Notes: generated by a model not told the origin, from the letters alone. A stretch of 64,000 bases of DNA from Alloyangia pacifica (GCF_020524285.1 NZ_JAIVKX010000012.1:1-64000); one strand, 5' to 3'. Counted from the first letter of the stretch, positions 1 through 8,096 are shown. Translations and numbers: made by a program.

Positions 1-134
1 GGCACCTCGCCGCGCTCGAGCATCTCGATCTTGCGCGGGTCCTTGTCGACGCAGACCACCTCGTGGCCGAAGTCGGAGAAACACACCCCGGAGACAAGAC
101 CGACGTAACCGGTGCCGATGATCGCAATCTTCAT
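1..134 (-). CDS. ugd: UDP-glucose 6-dehydrogenase, N-terminal part (cut by window edge)
   Basis: Only the first 44 codons are inside the window. They read MKIAIIGTGYVGLVSG and so on, the Rossmann NAD-binding start (GxGYVGL) typical of UDP-glucose/GDP-mannose dehydrogenases, followed by FGHEVVCVDKD with the acidic residue that binds the NAD ribose. The enzyme oxidises UDP-glucose to UDP-glucuronate in the cytoplasm for polysaccharide synthesis. The ATG at 134-132 is the natural start. The UDP-glucuronate 4-epimerase at 3351 would use its product. The catalytic Cys lies outside the window, so a sister enzyme such as UDP-ManNAc dehydrogenase cannot be excluded. Confidence 0.85.
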   Translation of the reverse strand, partial: MKIAIIGTGYVGLVSGVCFSDFGHEVVCVDKDPRKIEMLERGEV

Positions 135-288
135 CGCAAAAAATCCTTAGAATAATAAAACAATAATCACGGTTTACCGCTCCGGCAGCACAACTCAAAG
201 CAGATTCGCCCTGCTGCGTCCCATTGCGGCATCCTGAGGGGAGGAAGTGGTGCCAGAGAGGCAGGCACCAAGGTATTTCCTGTGGCCG

Positions 289-1260
289 TCACTGCCGTTT
301 CAGCCGAAAATAGACCGGCTTGACCACGGCCCATTCCAGATCGGCCAGACGGGGATGGCGCGCCTTGATCAGCCGGCGCCGGTGGAGCGCCCGCGTCGCC
401 AGATCCGGCGTCACGCCCGGCGGCAGGGGCATGCCGAAGAGTTCCTGCAGCATGAGCATCTGCAGATCGAAGGCAAAGCGGAAGCCACGGTTCCGGCGCA
501 GCCCCAGAAGCCAGGGCCAGTCAAGCTCGGCCCTGTGGTCGCGGACCTGCGTGCGAAGCGGCAGCAGATAGCGCAGGCTGATGCCGCCCCGCGCGAGCCC
601 GGTGTGATGCAGCATGTCGTGGCTGATGTTGATGAGCAGGCGCATCGAAGCGTCGGGCACGTAGAATTTCAGACCGTCGCGATGCTGCAAGTCCCGTCTC
701 AATTCCCAGTCGCCCACCGTCAGATAGCGCGCGATGTCCGACTGCAGGCCCGCATGAAGATCAAGCGTGCCGACGTATCCTTCCTTCCAGAAGCTGCCGG
801 GCGAATGCGCGTATTCACTGTCCTCGAGCCGCTCGAAGCCGGCCCGCGCCAGCACCCTCTGTGCCAGCGTGACCTCCTCCGGCTCCACCAGAAGATCGAC
901 GTCGATCATCATGCGGTAGAAGTCCGACGGATCGTCCTGAAGGGCCATTTCGCTGGCCCCCTTGATCAGGGTCGGCACGATATCCGCCGCGTTGAGCAGA
1001 GCCGTGCATTCCGCAACCATGGCCCAGAGATTGCTGTTCCGACGACAATTGAGGGAATCGAGCTCTCCGAGATAGGCCATGGCCTCGGGTTCTGCTGCCG
1101 GGATGTCGCCCTGGCGCAGCCTGTGGAACAGAGCCGGGGTGACGAACTCATCGTTCGCGGTCCCGATAAGCCCTGCCCAGTCCGGCCCATGACCAAGGTC
1201 GCCGCAGAGCGCGCGACCGAGACTTTCCAGCGGGGAAGACGCTGCGATGTCTGCTTTCAT
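289..1260 (-). CDS. Nucleotidyltransferase family protein (NTP_transf_5 type)
   Basis: 323 aa, soluble. Residues 98-125 carry the family pattern LIKGASE followed by RMMIDVDLLV, in which D120 and D122 would be the metal-binding acidic pair of the polymerase-beta-like nucleotidyltransferase fold. Start ATG 1260 is preceded by GGAACAGG. It is the last gene of a minus-strand cassette after the 73-aa peptide gene (2536-2757) and the HPr-kinase-like gene (1398-2489), with a 137-bp gap upstream. Known for the family: such enzymes sit beside HprK-like kinases in peptide-modification loci, including some lasso peptide clusters. Transfer of a nucleotide onto a phosphorylated peptide or partner is inference. 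The substrate is unknown. Confidence 0.7.
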   Translation of the reverse strand: MKADIAASSPLESLGRALCGDLGHGPDWAGLIGTANDEFVTPALFHRLRQGDIPAAEPEAMAYLGELDSLNCRRNSNLWAMVAECTALLNAADIVPTLIKGASEMALQDDPSDFYRMMIDVDLLVEPEEVTLAQRVLARAGFERLEDSEYAHSPGSFWKEGYVGTLDLHAGLQSDIARYLTVGDWELRRDLQHRDGLKFYVPDASMRLLINISHDMLHHTGLARGGISLRYLLPLRTQVRDHRAELDWPWLLGLRRNRGFRFAFDLQMLMLQELFGMPLPPGVTPDLATRALHRRRLIKARHPRLADLEWAVVKPVYFRLKRQ

Positions 1261-1397
1261 GTGCCTGTTCCAATGCCGAAAAAAATTGGCGAAACGCGAT
1301 CGAAAATATGAACGCGGGATACTATAAAGAATTTGAAAAAATCACTTATCTACAATCACTTTCTACTAGAATTCCAATTACCATACCTCCACAGCGT

Positions 1398-2489
1398 TCA
1401 CTCTTCGCAGAACCGCGACACCTCGGCGAGGGCCCGCGGCAAATCAGAATAGGTCAGGCAGCCAAAGCGCGCGCCATGAAGGCATCCCGCCATCGCCTCG
1501 AAGACCTCCGGCGACATCGCCTCTTCGCCCGACCAGGCAGCACCCAGCATCGCCTGGAATGCCTCGGACAGCGACAGGTCCGACACCGAGGCCGGGCCGC
1601 TGTCCTGCCGGTCAAGCTTGAGCAGCCGGCCGACGTCCTTCCAGCCAGCGTCACCGCTAAGCCCAAGGTAGCGCACGCTCTGCGCGTCCGGGCGCAGGTG
1701 CTGCCCAGCGCCCTCGATCTCGGCGCGGCGATGCTCGAGCAGCGACCACGAGCCCTGCTTGAGCGTCACCGGAAACGGCAACGCAGAGACTTCGCCGCTG
1801 GGCGACAACAGCACGATGTCGTCGCTCAGCAGCCCGAAGCCCGCGCTTTCGAGGGCGGTGGCGAGCGTGCTCTTGCCGGCGCCGGCATCGCCGAGCAGCA
1901 ACAGGCAGCGCCCGGCTCTCTCGAGCTGCGCGGCATGCAGCATGACATAATTCGTATGATCGAAGAGGACCTCGGTCATCTTGATCTTGAGAAGCGGCAC
2001 CGCCTCATGCGGCGCCACCCAGTCGATTTCCTCGTCGCGGCGGGCGATGCCGATCCGGTCGCCCTCGCGCTGCACCACGATGTGATCGTCGCCCCGGCAG
2101 GGCGACACGGCAAGCTGTGCGAAGCTGGGCATCAGTTCCGTCCGAAGAAGCTCATCCTCGAAGGCAACGACGACCCGCACCCCGGCGAGGTCGAAAACTT
2201 CCCAGCACGCAACGCGCGCGGGGCCACCCGCTGTTGCCAGCGGCTCGAGCGCACCGATCTGCATCAAATCCAGGAGAATGCCGCCACCTGCGACAGCGGC
2301 GGCATCCGAGGGCACGGACGCAACGCCAAGTTCGAACCCTGCCCATGCCTCGGCCACTGGGGGAGTGGCCGAAAACAGAAGCTCCTTCTCTGGGACCAAG
2401 AGAAGATGCTGGCGGTTCACTTGCGCCAGCGTGACCCCTGCTGCGGGGAGGACAAAAAGGTTATCACTCAACGAAATACGTCTTTTCAA
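1398..2489 (-). CDS. HPr-kinase-related P-loop kinase (HprK-related kinase A type)
   Basis: 363 aa from a TTG start at 2489. The kinase half contains H185 (VMLHAAQLE, the HprK-like catalytic His region), a Walker A loop at 200-208 (GDAGAGKST) and a DD pair at 223-224 (LSDDIVLL), matching the order His, P-loop, Mg-binding Asp of HPr kinase/phosphorylase. Residues 1-85 resemble a degenerate PqqD-like winged-helix peptide-binding domain (inference). No HPr or PTS gene is near, so the target is probably not HPr; the small peptide gene 46 bp upstream is the obvious candidate. No good ribosome site precedes the TTG, so translation may be coupled or the start may be a second TTG at 2474. Confidence 0.7.
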   Translation of the reverse strand: MKRRISLSDNLFVLPAAGVTLAQVNRQHLLLVPEKELLFSATPPVAEAWAGFELGVASVPSDAAAVAGGGILLDLMQIGALEPLATAGGPARVACWEVFDLAGVRVVVAFEDELLRTELMPSFAQLAVSPCRGDDHIVVQREGDRIGIARRDEEIDWVAPHEAVPLLKIKMTEVLFDHTNYVMLHAAQLERAGRCLLLLGDAGAGKSTLATALESAGFGLLSDDIVLLSPSGEVSALPFPVTLKQGSWSLLEHRRAEIEGAGQHLRPDAQSVRYLGLSGDAGWKDVGRLLKLDRQDSGPASVSDLSLSEAFQAMLGAAWSGEEAMSPEVFEAMAGCLHGARFGCLTYSDLPRALAEVSRFCEE

Positions 2490-2535
2490 AAGGAAGAAAC
2501 ATCAGGACGCCTGAAAATGCCGGCGTCCGGTTGGC

Positions 2536-2757
2536 TTAGTGATACTTGCCGTACTTCTTCTTCATTTTGAACTTGTGCTTATGCTTGTGCTTCATGCCGC
2601 CCGACCGGAAGATACCGCCGGCATCTGCCTTCATCGAGGTGGAAAGAAGCGCCGTCACCGCCAGCGGGGTCACCGCTGCGTATTTCCCGGCCTTGCCAAG
2701 CAGTTCGCGACGGCCAGGGGATTCCAGGGAGTCCCCCTGGGGGGTCTTATCTGTCAT
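2536..2757 (-). CDS. Small peptide with twin-arginine-like leader and Lys/His-repeat tail (putative modified peptide precursor)
   Basis: 73 aa. The ATG at 2757 is chosen because AAGGAG lies 8 nt upstream; an in-frame ATG at 2778 lacks such a site. Residues 14-22 (PGRRELLGK) are Tat-like, followed by a mildly hydrophobic stretch to about 41 (KYAAVTPLAVTALLSTS) and a possible cleavage point after A44-D45-A46. The remaining segment is GGIFRSGG and a 19-residue tail, 55-73, with nine Lys and four His, including an alternating KHKHKHK at 56-62 and ending YGKYH. First gene of the cassette with the HprK-like kinase and nucleotidyltransferase. I infer a leader/core precursor or exported basic peptide; candidate phospho-acceptors are S39, T40, S41 and S52. 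I do not recognise a named family. Confidence 0.65.
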   Translation of the reverse strand: MTDKTPQGDSLESPGRRELLGKAGKYAAVTPLAVTALLSTSMKADAGGIFRSGGMKHKHKHKFKMKKKYGKYH

Positions 2758-3350
2758 CTTGAAAACTCCTTTTTTCAATGATTCGAACTATAGCGCAGCG
2801 GCGGAGGTCTGCCAATTATCTTTAAGGCTGTATTAACCTAACGCCCGAATGCACTTTCCCACGCCACTCGAGAAGAGGCGTTTAAGATGCCGGTTTCTGT
2901 CAAGATTTTACCTTCAAAGACAAGATGTAAGCGGGAAGCCCGGATGAAGAACGCGCGCGCGCCGTCACCGTCTCACCGGCGATCCGTTCAGAAAATAGGC
3001 AAACAACCGTTTCCAAAATGGAAACACAATCCGCGGAAGTTTCTGCCTCTGGCGCGGCTCGTCTTGCGGCGCGTCATGAAGACCATGCCCAAGACCAAGC
3101 AATGCCTCGCTCGAATCACTCAAATGCGGCACAGTTGCGGTCCGACGCGGTGGACCGCTCGGTGCCGTGCCACCCGGGAGGGACGCTTACAAGGCACGCT
3201 CACAAGGCAAGTCGCCATCCGAATGAGCAGGGCTGGCGGAGCACCGAGCAAAGACCTTCGCAGGGAAGAAAGCGCTTGCTTTGACCGCAGGCTGCGCACA
3301 AGAAAGTAGACATTATTTTTTGATTTTTAATACTTGGTAGGAGTTCATTG
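2758..3350. other. 593-bp intergenic region between the peptide cassette and the epimerase gene
   Basis: No convincing gene: the open frames here lack ribosome sites and have compositionally odd translations. The 2780-2840 part is AT-richer and should hold the promoter of the minus-strand peptide cassette. The last 50 bases before 3351 are AT-rich and hold the promoter and AGGAG (3339-3343) of the epimerase gene. A 7-bp perfect inverted repeat with a 3-bp spacer, GTTTCCA-AAA-TGGAAAC, lies at 3010-3026. Confidence 0.5.
3010..3026. promoter_or_regulatory. 17-bp inverted repeat, possible operator
   Basis: GTTTCCA and TGGAAAC are perfect complements around AAA. It stands alone in the long divergent intergenic region, so a regulator binding site is possible. 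No match to a known operator was recognised. Confidence 0.25.
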
Positions 3351-4412
3351 ATGCGCACCGCATTGGTCACTGGCTCTTCGGGCTTTATCGGCTACCACCT
3401 CTGCCAGCGACTGCTAGACGACGGGTTTCGCGTCCTGGGCATCGACAATCTCTCGGAATACTACGATGTGGATCTCAAGCTGCGCAGGCAGGCGCTGCTG
3501 CAGAAGCATCCGGATTTCTCCGTTCTCAACGGCGCAATCGAGACCAAGGGACTGCTTGCCGAGGTCTTCGCCCGCGAAACGCCCGACGTGGTCGTGCATC
3601 TGGCGGCGCAGGCCGGCGTCCGCCACTCGCTGGTCAACCCGCGCAGTTATCTAGAAAGCAATATGGCCGGCACCTTCGAGCTGCTCGAAGCGGCCCGCGC
3701 GGCACCTCCCGGCCACATGCTTCTGGCCTCGACCTCCTCGGTCTACGGCGCCAACACCGAGATGCCCTACACGGAAACCGACCGCACCGATCACCAGATG
3801 TCCTTCTACGCGGCAACGAAGAAGGCCACCGAGTGCATGGCGCACAGCTACGCGCATCTCTACGATCTGCCGGTGACGATGTTCCGCTTCTTCACGGTCT
3901 ACGGACCCTGGGGCCGACCGGACATGGCGCTGTTCAAGTTCACCAAGGCAATCCTCAGCGGCGCGCCGATCGACGTCTACAACCACGGCCAGATGATGCG
4001 GGACTTCACATATGTCACCGATCTCGTGCAGGGCATCCGGCTGCTGATCGACGTGATACCGCAGCGGCCCGAGGATGGCATTGTGCCCGCGGGAGACTCG
4101 CTGTCGCCGGTCGCGCCGTGGCGGGTGATCAATATCGGCAACTCGCAGGCGGTGCCGCTCGGCGACTTCATCGCCGCCATCGAAACCGCCACGGGGCTCG
4201 AGGCGAAGCGCAACCCGATGTGCATGCAGCCGGGCGACGTGCCGGCCACCTGGGCCGATGCGACGCTGCTGCACGAGCTGACCGGCTATCGCCCCGGCAC
4301 CAGCCTTGCCGAGGGGGTGCAATCCTTTGTCGACTGGTACCGCGAGTACTACGCGACCAACGACTGGGCGGAAACCTCCGCCGCGCCGCAAGACCTGCGC
4401 CGCATCTCCTGA
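3351..4412 (+). CDS. UDP-glucuronate 4-epimerase (NAD-dependent epimerase, extended SDR)
   Basis: 353 aa; ATG 3351 has AGGAG 7 nt upstream and is preferred to the adjacent TTG. Begins with the GxxGFIG nucleotide-binding loop (TGSSGFIGYHL), has the LAAQAGVRHS motif, the catalytic STSSVYG with YAATKK (Tyr-x3-Lys), and FRFFTVYGPWGRPDMAL, which is characteristic of capsule-type UDP-glucuronate 4-epimerases rather than UDP-glucose epimerases. Converts UDP-glucuronate to UDP-galacturonate in the cytoplasm, using the product of the dehydrogenase at the left edge. Likely serves LPS or exopolysaccharide synthesis. A dTDP-glucose dehydratase is unlikely given the WGRPDMA motif. Confidence 0.88.
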   Translation: MRTALVTGSSGFIGYHLCQRLLDDGFRVLGIDNLSEYYDVDLKLRRQALLQKHPDFSVLNGAIETKGLLAEVFARETPDVVVHLAAQAGVRHSLVNPRSYLESNMAGTFELLEAARAAPPGHMLLASTSSVYGANTEMPYTETDRTDHQMSFYAATKKATECMAHSYAHLYDLPVTMFRFFTVYGPWGRPDMALFKFTKAILSGAPIDVYNHGQMMRDFTYVTDLVQGIRLLIDVIPQRPEDGIVPAGDSLSPVAPWRVINIGNSQAVPLGDFIAAIETATGLEAKRNPMCMQPGDVPATWADATLLHELTGYRPGTSLAEGVQSFVDWYREYYATNDWAETSAAPQDLRRIS

Positions 4413-4466
4413 CGTCTCGGCGGGACACCCTCGGGCGCCCCCCCTATACCCTAGCTCCTCAGGCCC

Positions 4467-4874
4467 TCAGCGCAGCACGTGCACCGCGCAGTGGGCGTGG
4501 CGGACGACCACGGCCGCGGTCGAGCCCAGAAGATAATCGCTCATCGCCGGCTGGTGCGAGGCGATGATGATCAGATCGCAGCCGTTCTCCTCGCCGTATT
4601 CGAGGATCGACCGGCCGGAATGCCCTTCGATCACCATGCCCTTTGCGCCCGGCACTTTCGCCGCCATGTCTGCCAGTTCCTTCTCCAGCGCGGCACGGGA
4701 CTGCGTGAGGTACTCTGCGGGCAGATAGGAGATCGCGTAGCCGGGGATATGCTCCATGACATGCAGAAGCGTGATCTTGGCATCCGGCTCCGCAAGCGCC
4801 TGCGCGACCTCGATCGACTTGTGTGCCTTGGAATCACTGTCAAAGGCGATGGGCACGAGAATGTTCTTGTACAT
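4467..4874 (-). CDS. Universal stress protein (UspA family)
   Basis: 135 aa, the usual length of a single Usp domain. Starts MYKNILVPIAFD, with the conserved Asp after the first strand, and ends with LLGSTAAVVVRHAHCAVHVLR, the family C-terminal GS and strand. The canonical G-x2-G part of the ATP loop is weak (SHQPAMSDYLLGS), so ATP binding is uncertain. AAAGGAGG lies just upstream of ATG 4874. Convergent with the epimerase gene and alone in its transcription unit. Role: a cytoplasmic stress-related protein, substrate unknown. Confidence 0.85.
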   Translation of the reverse strand: MYKNILVPIAFDSDSKAHKSIEVAQALAEPDAKITLLHVMEHIPGYAISYLPAEYLTQSRAALEKELADMAAKVPGAKGMVIEGHSGRSILEYGEENGCDLIIIASHQPAMSDYLLGSTAAVVVRHAHCAVHVLR

Positions 4875-5154
4875 GCGAGGCCTCCTTTCCTGACCTGAGG
4901 TGACTATGCCCCCTGCAAAGGGATAGCACCTTGATACAAATCATCCTCCCAAGCCGCGGGCGGCAACACAATTCGGGCACAATTGCGCGCTACCTCTGGT
5001 TTCGGGCCGCAGAACGCGCCGCCCTTCCCTCCGGGCCCCAGGGCTCCACGGGAGGACCCGGTTTCGCCGGCAGACCTGAAAGAACGGTCCCCTTCCCCAA
5101 GAGACTGGATTTGTCGCCGGCCCGATGCCCGCGGCCCCTAGGAGGAGCACGCCC

Positions 5155-5850
5155 ATGCGTTACCTGATCGCCGAAACGACCTGGAAGATGATTGGCCTCG
5201 GCCATGCGCTGTCGCAGACCGGCACGCTGCTGACCCGATGCGAAGCCGCCGAGGACATCGAGGAATTCCACCGCATCGGCGCGCATGACCTCCTGGTGAT
5301 CGAGGCCGCCGTGCTGCGCAGCCAGACCACGCTGACCCGCCTGCGCGAGCTGAACCCCGAGGTGCCGATCGCGCTCATCTCGCGCCCGGTGGATGGTGCA
5401 CAGATCGCCGCCTGGCTGATGGCCGGGGCCGACACCGTGCTGCCTTCCGAAGCCTCCCCCGAGGAGATCCTCGCCCGGCTCGGCGCCGTCGCCCGCCGTG
5501 CGCATGGGGTCTCCGGGCCGATCAGCGACTGCGGCCCGCTGCGCCTCGATCTGGAAAAGCGCCGCGTGCATTTCGGCGCCACCACGCTCTCGCTTTCTCC
5601 CAAGCTTTACGAGATCCTAGAGTTTCTCGCCCTGCGCCCCAGTCGGCTTGCCACGCGCGAGACCCTTATGAACCACATCTACGGCTTCGAGAACGAGCCC
5701 GCGCCGCGGGTCTTCGACGTCTACATGTGCAACCTTCGCGCCCACCTCGCCCCGGTCGAGGCGGCGCTCAGCATCGAGACGGTGCGCGGCGAGGGCTACC
5801 GTCTGCGGGTCACCGAGCGCCGCGGCGCCGCGCGCACCATGGCGGCCTGA
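5155..5850 (+). CDS. OmpR/CtrA-type response regulator with degenerate receiver domain
   Basis: 231 aa; ATG 5155 preceded by AGGAGGAGC. N-terminal about 115 residues look like a receiver domain and residues about 125-225 like an OmpR-type winged helix (SLSPKLYEILEFLALRPS, then RETLMNHIYG and VFDVYMCNLRAHL), closest in feel to the CtrA C-terminus. The expected phospho-acceptor Asp is Glu at position 50 (HDLLVIEAAVL), and the conserved Lys near the end of the receiver is not visible. So it probably acts without phosphorylation or mimics the phosphorylated state. No histidine kinase is adjacent. It could be a CtrA- or FtcR-like regulator; targets unknown. Confidence 0.8.
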   Translation: MRYLIAETTWKMIGLGHALSQTGTLLTRCEAAEDIEEFHRIGAHDLLVIEAAVLRSQTTLTRLRELNPEVPIALISRPVDGAQIAAWLMAGADTVLPSEASPEEILARLGAVARRAHGVSGPISDCGPLRLDLEKRRVHFGATTLSLSPKLYEILEFLALRPSRLATRETLMNHIYGFENEPAPRVFDVYMCNLRAHLAPVEAALSIETVRGEGYRLRVTERRGAARTMAA

Positions 5851-5894
5851 GCCAGCCCCGATGCGCCCCGCTCGATGTGCCCTGGGAGGCGGTG

Positions 5895-6212
5895 TCAGTA
5901 GACCGCCGCCACCTCGTAGAGCACTGGCTCGAAACTCCTGCACAGCTCGTTGAAACGGCGGTTCCAAGAGCGCATCTCGGAACTGCGCAGCATGGCCAGG
6001 AAGTCCTCGCGGTGTTTCCACTGAGAGTAATTGGCGATCCGGGTCTGCGCGTCGTTCACGTGCAGGCCCGCCCCGACGAACCCCGGCTGCTTCGAGATGA
6101 AAGCGTCATACGCCTCTTCCAGCGCCTCGAGCAGGTCCTGGCAGGTGCCCGGGCTGGTCTCGAAAGTCGTGACGACCGTCTGGGCGGAGCTTGGATGGGT
6201 GATGGTGGGCAT
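5895..6212 (-). CDS. Antibiotic biosynthesis monooxygenase (ABM) domain protein
   Basis: 105 aa from ATG 6212, which follows GGAGGAGGATCC; a longer frame upstream has no ribosome site. A single ABM/dimeric alpha-beta barrel domain: VVTTFETSPGTCQDLLEALE, then PGFVGAGLHVNDAQTRIANYSQW and a helix HREDFLAMLRS. These small proteins act as cofactor-free oxygenases or as heme- or metabolite-binding dimers. No pathway neighbours define a substrate. Convergent with the response regulator gene. Confidence 0.75.
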   Translation of the reverse strand: MPTITHPSSAQTVVTTFETSPGTCQDLLEALEEAYDAFISKQPGFVGAGLHVNDAQTRIANYSQWKHREDFLAMLRSSEMRSWNRRFNELCRSFEPVLYEVAAVY

Positions 6213-6415
6213 GGGATCCTCCTCCTGTGCCCCGTGCAGTCTGCCAGAAATTCCCGCACGTCCAAAGCCTTCCCTTTGTTTCGCGGCCGTGCCGTCACAG
6301 CCTGCGGAAACACGCCGGTCGCCCGAGAAAAGGGGGCGCAATCGCGCAACGGACCTGATAAGCTCCCGGCAAAACACGGATCACCCGGAACAGGCACGGA
6401 CAGACCGGAACAGGC

Positions 6416-7120
6416 ATGAGCAGTCCCCGTATCGACGAGACGCTGCGCGAGCAGTTGCTCTCTCGCCCCGACATGATTCTCGATGACCGCGACCTGATGC
6501 AGGCGCTCATCGCGTCCAACGAACGCGCCATGGGCTCCAATATCGTGGACCTGCGCGGCATCGCGATGGAGCGGCTGGAGTCGCGCCTCGACCGGCTCGA
6601 GGACACCCACCGCAGCGTTATCGCCGCCGCCTACGAGAACCTCGCCGGCACCAACCAGATCCACCGTGCCATCCTGCGCATGCTTGATCCGGTGGCCTTC
6701 GAGCCCTTCCTGCGCGATCTCAACGGCGAGGTCGCGGCGATCTTGCGGGTCGATGTCATGCGGCTGGTGCTGGAAACCGGCCACCCCGACGACACCCGCG
6801 CCGTCAGCAAGCTCGGCGACGTGCTGTCGCTGGCCGAGCCGGGCTTTGTCTCCAGCTACCTCACCGAGCGCACCGACGCGCCGCTGCGGCAGGTCACCCT
6901 GCGCCAGCTCGGCGCCGGCGACACGCGCATCTTCGGCCCGCGCGCCGACCTAATCCGCTCCGAAGCCTGCCTCAAGCTCGACTTCGGCCCGCGCCGCCTG
7001 CCCGGCCTGCTGGTCATGGGCTCCGAGGATCCGCAGATGTTCACGCCGCAGCAGGGCACCGATCTGCTCGCCTTCTTCGGCGGCGTTTTCGAGCGCACCA
7101 TGCGGCGCTGGCTCTCGTGA
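6416..7120 (+). CDS. DUF484 family protein
   Basis: 234 aa. Pattern typical of DUF484: an N-terminal helical segment (IDETLREQLLSRPDMILDDRDLMQAL), a coiled region around residues 45-75, then a GAF-like domain ending with a bulk helix LLAFFGGVFERTMRRWL. Function is unknown in the family. It overlaps the start of xerC by 4 bp, a gene order seen widely in proteobacteria, so the two are translationally coupled and may be linked to chromosome dimer resolution or cell division. Confidence 0.85.
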   Translation: MSSPRIDETLREQLLSRPDMILDDRDLMQALIASNERAMGSNIVDLRGIAMERLESRLDRLEDTHRSVIAAAYENLAGTNQIHRAILRMLDPVAFEPFLRDLNGEVAAILRVDVMRLVLETGHPDDTRAVSKLGDVLSLAEPGFVSSYLTERTDAPLRQVTLRQLGAGDTRIFGPRADLIRSEACLKLDFGPRRLPGLLVMGSEDPQMFTPQQGTDLLAFFGGVFERTMRRWLS

Positions 7121-8043
7121 GCCTCGCGCTCACACCCGCCGCGCGCGACGCGCTGCAAAGCTGGCTGGAGCACGCCCGCGCGCTGAAGAACGCCTCCGAA
7201 AACACCATCACCGCCTATCGTGCCGACGTGGCCGAGTTCATTGCCTTCCAGACGATGCACCACGCCGAGCCGCAGGGGCTGAAGCCACTGGCCCGGATCA
7301 CCACCCCGGACATGCGCGCCTTCATGGCGCATCTGCACGCGGGCGGGGCTGCACCACGCTCCATGGCCCGCAAGCTCTCGGCGGTGAAGAGCTTCTACCG
7401 CTGGCTGGCCGAGCGCGAGGGCTTCGAGCCCACCGCCGTGCTCTCGGCCCGCGCCCCGAAATTCCAGAAGAAGCTGCCGCGCCCGCTCACCGAGGACGCC
7501 GCGCGCGCGATGATCGACACCGTCGAGATGCAATCGCGCGACGGCTGGGTCGGCGCGCGTGATGCGGCCGTCGTCACCCTGCTCTACGGCTGCGGGCTGC
7601 GCATCTCGGAAGCGCTGGGGCTGACCGGCGCCGACTGGCCCTTCGGCGAGTCGTTGCGGATCATCGGCAAGGGGGGCAAGGAGCGCATCGTTCCGGTCAT
7701 CCCCGTGACCCGCCGCGCGGTCGAGACCTACCTGCAGCTCTGCCCCTTCGAGATCACCCCCGAAAGCCCGCTGTTCCGCGGCGCGCGCGGCGGCAAGCTC
7801 AACGCCCGGCTGATCCAGTCGGTCACCGAGAAGGCCCGCATGCAGCTCGGCCTGCCCGCCAGTGCCACGCCCCACGCCATGCGTCACAGCTTCGCCACGC
7901 ACCTGCTGTCGGCCGGGGGTGATCTGCGCGCCATCCAGGAGCTGCTGGGGCACGCCTCGCTCTCGACCACCCAGGCCTATACCTCGGTGGACAGCGTGCA
8001 CCTGATGAAGGTCTACGAGGCGACCCACCCCAAAGCACGCTGA
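7117..8043 (+). CDS. xerC: Tyrosine recombinase XerC
   Basis: 308 aa from GTG 7117, overlapping the DUF484 stop. The N-terminal SAM-like core-binding domain (residues 8-105) is followed by a catalytic domain with R162 (GCGLRISEAL), K185 (GKGGKER), H253 and R256 (HAMRHSFATHLL), H279 (LLGHASLSTTQAY) and nucleophile Y288. Full length for XerC/XerD. It resolves chromosome dimers at dif with XerD. Pairing with DUF484 favours XerC over XerD or an integron/phage integrase. Confidence 0.92.
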   Translation: MSLALTPAARDALQSWLEHARALKNASENTITAYRADVAEFIAFQTMHHAEPQGLKPLARITTPDMRAFMAHLHAGGAAPRSMARKLSAVKSFYRWLAEREGFEPTAVLSARAPKFQKKLPRPLTEDAARAMIDTVEMQSRDGWVGARDAAVVTLLYGCGLRISEALGLTGADWPFGESLRIIGKGGKERIVPVIPVTRRAVETYLQLCPFEITPESPLFRGARGGKLNARLIQSVTEKARMQLGLPASATPHAMRHSFATHLLSAGGDLRAIQELLGHASLSTTQAYTSVDSVHLMKVYEATHPKAR

Positions 8044-8096
8044 CCCCACTCAGGCCCGCGCTTGCCCTGCCGCGCGCGAGAGCGCAGAACAGCGGC

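Noticed and set aside
1308-2570. Plus-strand open frame opposite the kinase and peptide genes
   Set aside because: No ribosome site; the minus-strand kinase carries catalytic motifs in order.
2758-2778. Upstream ATG adding seven residues to the small peptide
   Set aside because: The downstream ATG has AAGGAG at ideal distance and the extension covers that ribosome site.
2887-3309. 140-codon plus-strand frame in the long intergenic region
   Set aside because: Basic, low-complexity translation, no ribosome site and no family resemblance.
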